From Saccoglossus kowalevskii (Eukaryota > Hemichordata > Enteropneusta > Harrimaniidae), in the NCBI RefSeq assembly GCF_000003605.2, contig NW_003146673.1, positions 1 to 55,204 on the forward strand: a DNA stretch of 55,204 bases. Direction: 5' to 3'. Position numbers and translations under genes: made by a program. This document shows, piece after piece, positions 50,871-55,204 of this stretch (the first letter of the stretch is position 1; each line of letters starts with the position of its first letter). Under the pieces are notes generated by a model. It was not told the DNA's origin, searched no databases, and worked only from the letters and a program-made list of their open reading frames with translations.

Positions 50871-53800
50871 TCCAATGAGATTGGCCTGTACTCAACAACA
50901 AAATACTATACTGTAGTGTGTTTCCAATGAGATTGGCCTGTACTCAACAACATAATATTATACTCTAATGTGTTTCCAATGAGATTGGCCTGTACTCAAC
51001 AACATAATACTATACTCTAGTGTGTTTCCAATGAGATTGGCCAGTACTCAACAACATAATATTATACTCTAGTGTATTTCCAATGAGATTGGCCTGTATT
51101 CAACAACAAAATACTATACTGTAGTGTGTTTCCAATGAGATTGGCCTGTACTCAACAACATAATATTATACTCTAATGTGTTTCCAATGAGATTGGCCTG
51201 TACTCAACAACATAATACTATACTCTAGTGTGTTTCCAATGAGATTGGCCAGTACTCAACAACATAATATTATACTCTAGTGTATTTCCAATGAGATTGG
51301 CCTGTACTCAACAACAGAATACTATACTATAGTGTGTTACCAATTAGATAGGCCTGTACTCAACAACAGAATACTATACTCTGATGTGTTTCCAATGAGA
51401 TTGGCCTGTACTCAACAACAAAATACTATATTCTAGTGTGTTTCCAATGAGATTGGCCTGTACTCAACAACAAAATACTATACTGTAGTGTGTTTACAAT
51501 GAGATTGGCCTGTACTCAACAACATAATATTATACTCTAATGTGTTTCCAATGAGATTGGCCTGTACTCAACAACATAATATTATACTGTAGTGTGTTTC
51601 CAATGAGATTGGCCTGTACTCAACAACAAAATACTATACTCTAGTGTGTTTCCAATGAGATTGGCCTGTACTCAACAACATAATATTATACTCTAATGTG
51701 TTTCCAATGAGATTGGCCTGTACTCAACAACATAATATTATACTGTAGTGTGTTTACAATGAGATTGGCCTGTACTCAACAACAAAATACTATACTGTAG
51801 TGTGTTTACAATGAGATTGGCCTGTACTCAACAACATAATACTATACTCTAGTGTGTTTCCAATGAGACTGGCCTGTACTCAACAACATACTATTATACT
51901 CTAATGTGTTTCCAATGAGATTCGCCTGTACTCGACAACAAAATACTATATTCTAGTGTGTTTCCAATGAGATAGGCCTGTACTCAACAACAAAATACTA
52001 TACTGTAGTGTGTTTCCAATGAGATTGGCCTGTACTCAACAACAAAATACAATATTCTAGTGTGTTTCCAATGAGATTGGCCTGTACTCAACAACAAAAT
52101 ACTATACTGTAGTGTGTTTCCAATGAGATTGGCCTGTACTCAACAACATAATACTATACTCTAGTGTGTTTCCAATGAGATTGGCCTGTACTCAACAACA
52201 AAATACTATACTGTAGTGTGTTTCCAATGAGATTGGCCTGTACTCAACAACATAATACTATACTCTAGTGTGTTTCCAATGAGATTGGCCTGTACTCAAC
52301 AACATAATATTATACTGTAGTGTGTTTACAATGAGATTGGCCTGTACTCAACAACAAAATACTATATTCTAGTGTGTTTCCAATGAGATTGGCCTGTACT
52401 CAACAACAAAATACTATACTGTAGTGTGTTTCCAATGAGATTGGCCTGTACTCAACAACATAATACTATACTCTAGTGTGTTTCCAATGAGACTGGCCTG
52501 TACTCAACAACATAATATTATACTCTAATGTGTTTCCAATGAGATTGGCCTGTACTCAACAACAAAATACTATATTCTAGTGTGTTTCCAATGAGATTGG
52601 CCTGTACTCAACAACAAAATACTATACTGTAGTGTGTTTCCAATGAGACTGGCCTGTACTCAACAACATAATATTATACTCTAATGTGTTTACAATGAGA
52701 TTGGCCTGTACTCAACAACAAAATCCTATATTCTAGTGTGTTTCCAATGAGATTGGCCTGTACTCAACAACAAAATACTATACTGTAGTGTGTTTCCAAT
52801 GAGATTGGCCTGTACTCAACAACATAATACTATACTCTAGTGTGTTTCCAATGAGACTGGCCTGTACTCAACAACATAATATTATACTCTAATGTGTTTC
52901 CAATGAGATTGGCCTGTACTCGACAACAAAATACTATATTCTAGTGTGTTTCCAATGAGATTGGCCTGTACTCAACAACAAAATACTATACTGTAGTGTG
53001 TTTCCAATGAGATTGGCCTGTACTCAACAACAAAATACTATACTCTAGTGTGTTTCCAATGAGATTGGCCTGTACTCAACAACAAAATACTATACTCTAG
53101 TGTGTTTCCAATGAGATTGGCCTGTACTCAACAACAAAATACTATACTGTAGTGTGTTTCCAATGAGATTGGCCTGTACTCAACAACAAAATACTATACT
53201 GTAGTGTGTTTCCAATGAGATTGGCCTGTACTCAACAACATAATACTATACTCTAGTGTGTTTCCAATGAGATTGGCCTGTACTCAACAACATAATACTA
53301 TACTCTAGTGTGTTTCCAATGAGATTGGCCTGTACTCAACAACAAAATACTATACTGTAGTGTGTTTACAATGAGATTGGCCTGTACTCAACAACAAAAT
53401 ACTATACTGTAGTGTGTTTCCAATGAGATTGGCCTTTACTCAACAAAATAATACTATACTCTAGTGTGTTTCCAATGAGATTGGCCTGTACTCAACAACA
53501 AAATACTATACTGTAGTGTGTTTCCAATGAGATTGGCCTGTACTCAACAACAGAATACTATACTGTAGTGTGTTTCCAATGAGATAGGCCTGTACTCAAC
53601 AACATAATACTATACTCTAATGTGTTTCCAATGAGATAGGCCTGTACTCAACAACAAAATACTATACTGTAGTGTGTTTCCAATGAGATTGGCCTGTACT
53701 CAACAACAAAATACTATATTCTAATGTGTTTCCAATGAGATTGGCCTGTACTCAACAACAAAATACTATACTCTAGTGTGTTTCCAATGAGATTGGCCTG
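50871..53800 (+). repeat. Type A monomer segment
   Basis: About 56 monomers with the TTACCAATTA monomer at 51337, a CTCTGATG tail near 51379, TTTACAATG, GAGACTGG, TTCGCC and TATTCTAG variants. Much of it follows the marker order of 36.8-37.5 kb. No length change was seen between 50241 and 53933 (exactly 71 monomers). Confidence 0.55.
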
Positions 53801-55204
53801 TGTTCAACAACATAATATTATACTGTAGTGTGTTTCCAATGAGATTGGCCTGTACTCAACAACATAATATTATACTCTAGTGTGTTTCCAATGAGATTGG
53901 CCTGTACTCAACAACAAAATACTATACTCTAGTGCCTTTCCAATGAGATTGGCCTGTACTCAACAACATAATACTATACTCTAGTGTGTTTCCAATGAGA
54001 TTGGCCTGTACTCAACAACATAATATTATACTGTAGTGTGTTTCCAATGAGATAGGCCTGTACTCAACAACAAAATACTATACTCTAGTGTGTTTCCAAT
54101 GAGATTGGCCTGTACTCAACAACAAAATACTATACTCTAGTGTGTTTCCAATGAGATTTGCCTGTACTCAACAACATAATACTATACTCTAGTGTGTTTC
54201 CAATGAGATTGGCCTGTACTCAACAACAAAATACTATACTGTAGTGTGTTTCCAATGCGATTGGCATGTACTCAACAACAAAATACTATACTCTAATGCG
54301 TTTCCAATGAGATTGGCCTGTACTCACAAAAATAATATTATACTCTAGTGTGTTTCCAATGAGATTGGCCTGTACTCAACAACATAATACTATACTCTAG
54401 TGTGTTTCAATGAGATAGGCTGTACTCAACAACAAAATACTATACTCTAGTGTGTTTCCAATGAGATTGGCCTGTACTCAACAACATAATATTATACTGT
54501 AGTGTGTTTCCAATGAGATTGGCCTGTACTCAACAACATAATATTATACTGTAGTGTGTTTCCAATGAGATTGGCCTGTACTCAACAACATAATATTATA
54601 CTGTAGTGTGTTTCCAATGAGATTGGCCTGTACTCAACAACAAAATACTATACTCTAGTGTGTTTCCAATGAGATTGGCCTGTACTCAACAACATAATAT
54701 TATACTCTAATGTGTTTCCAATGAGATTGGCCTGTACTCAACAACAAAATACTATACTCTAGTGTGTTTCCAATGAGATTGGCCTGTACTCAACAACATA
54801 ATACTATACTCGAATGTGTTTCCAATGAGATTGGCCTGTACTCAACAACAACATACTATACTCTAGTGTGTTTCCAATGAGATTGGCCTGTACTCAACAA
54901 CATAATATTATATTATAATGTGTTTCCAATGAGATTGGCCTGTACTCAACAAAATAATACTATACTCTAGTGTGTTTCCAATGTGACTGGCCTGGACTCA
55001 ACAACATAATACTATACTCTAGTGTGTTTCCAATGAGATAGGCCTGTACTCAACAACAAAATACTATACTCTAGTGTGTTTCCAATGAGATTGGTCTGTA
55101 CTCAACAACATAATATTATACTGTAGTGTGTTTCCAATGAGATTGGCCTGTACTCAACAACATAATACTATGCTCTAGTGTGTTCCAATGAGATTGGCTT
55201 GTGA
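53801..55204 (+). repeat. Mixed/B segment at the right edge
   Basis: About 27 monomers. The left part repeats the mixed block of 43.6-43.95 kb. From about 54430 to the end the order of variants, including the rare CCTGGACTC, repeats about 24.6-25.37 kb. It is richer in single-base losses than the rest (about 54408, 54420 and 55183). The last bases, GTGA in place of GTAC, may be the start of other sequence or an end artefact. Confidence 0.5.
54430..55200 (+). repeat. Copy of the 24.6-25.37 kb block
   Basis: The variant order, with CTCGAATG, ACAACAACATAC, TATTATAATG, GTGACTGGCCTGGACTC (GGACTC seen only rarely), GGTCTG, TATGCTCTAG and GGCTTG, is the same as at 24.6-25.37 kb. The offset at TGGACT (25161 and 54993) is 29,832 bp, 574 monomers minus 16. 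The 24.7-kb copy has one more monomer, so the match is not perfect in length. Confidence 0.75.

Larger units (their letters stand above)
1..55204 (+). repeat. 52-bp satellite DNA array filling the whole window
   Basis: A 52-bp unit is repeated head to tail from the first base to the last. The phase was checked by monomer starts at 7, 59 and 111, and by the way the text returns to the same phase every 780 bases (15 monomers). About 1,061 full copies are present, with a 6-base partial on the left and a 26-base partial on the right. No inverted copies and no foreign insert were seen. Most copies differ from the consensus at only a few recurrent positions (4, 8, 15-18, 27, 30, 35, 37, 42, 49, 52). 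Such a homogeneous, uninterrupted, short-period array is what is known from centromeric or other heterochromatic satellites of eukaryotes. The chromosomal place and the species are not shown by the sequence. Both array ends lie outside the window. It holds no gene. Confidence 0.98.

Noticed and set aside
1-55204. CRISPR array
   Set aside because: The repeats are directly adjacent with no unique spacers; the variable positions are point substitutions shared by many copies, and there are no cas genes.
1-55204. Telomeric, rDNA spacer or microsatellite repeat
   Set aside because: The period is 52 bp with mixed composition; no TTAGGG-like unit, rRNA sequence or simple di- or trinucleotide run is present.
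1-55204. Transposon or LTR inserted in the array
   Set aside because: The 52-bp phase is continuous, and every shift is explained by the listed small indels. The only gain above one base is 28 bp and consists of monomer tail.

Overview
The whole 55,204-base window is one head-to-tail array of a single 52-bp satellite monomer. Monomer starts fall at 7, 59, 111 and so on to the last partial copy at 55179: about 1,061 full copies plus a 6-base and a 26-base partial at the edges. Every copy I read lies in the same orientation, with no unique sequence, transposon, RNA gene or credible coding gene. Neither end of the array is inside the window, so the true array is longer. This is constitutive-heterochromatin-type satellite DNA (centromeric, pericentromeric, or a chromosomal block) of a eukaryote. 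The canonical monomer has no CpG and about 36.5% GC, which would fit a CpG-methylated genome such as a vertebrate's, but I cannot name the species.

Numbering the monomer from TGTGTTTC as base 1, its parts are: CCAATGAGATTGG at 8-20, a perfect inverted pair of CCAAT boxes with a GAG spacer; GGCC at 19-22; GTAC at 24-27; a CAACAA stretch at 29-34; and an AT-rich tail at 37-52 ending CTCTAG. The stretch from the last base of one monomer to base 16 of the next matches the vertebrate CENP-B box at 10 of 17 positions, including an 8-base core. Both CpGs of the box appear as TpG/CpA here. The period of 52 bp equals five turns of B-DNA at 10.4 bp per turn.

Monomers differ by a limited set of recurrent, linked substitutions. 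These define three interleaved families. Type A carries a TATTCTAG tail, ATGACATTGG, and a TTACCAATTA monomer. Type B alternates AAATAC/CTCTAG and TAATATTATAC monomers and carries CTCGACAACAC and GTGACTGG variants. Type C carries GAATTTGG and the TGCCTTTCC block. The approximate layout is A 1-1660; B 1661-5590; C 5591-18330 (with B patches); B 18331-28580; A with C patches 28581-40310; B 40311-43690; mixed 43691-44260; A 44261-45130; C 45131-50870; A 50871-53800; mixed/B 53801-55204.

Within this mosaic many multi-monomer blocks are duplicated. Some are in tandem (5-, 6-, 9-, 18- and 30-monomer units). Others lie 4-34 kb apart, and offsets are whole multiples of 52 once the few indels are counted. 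Period is tightly kept: in about 1,061 copies I found only about 17 length changes, nearly all of 1 base, plus one 28-bp gain and one 12-bp deletion present in two distant copies. The sequence therefore records expansion by unequal exchange or segment duplication rather than genes. The only open frame of note (44366-44569, minus strand) exists because one substitution removes a stop codon, and I do not regard it as a gene.
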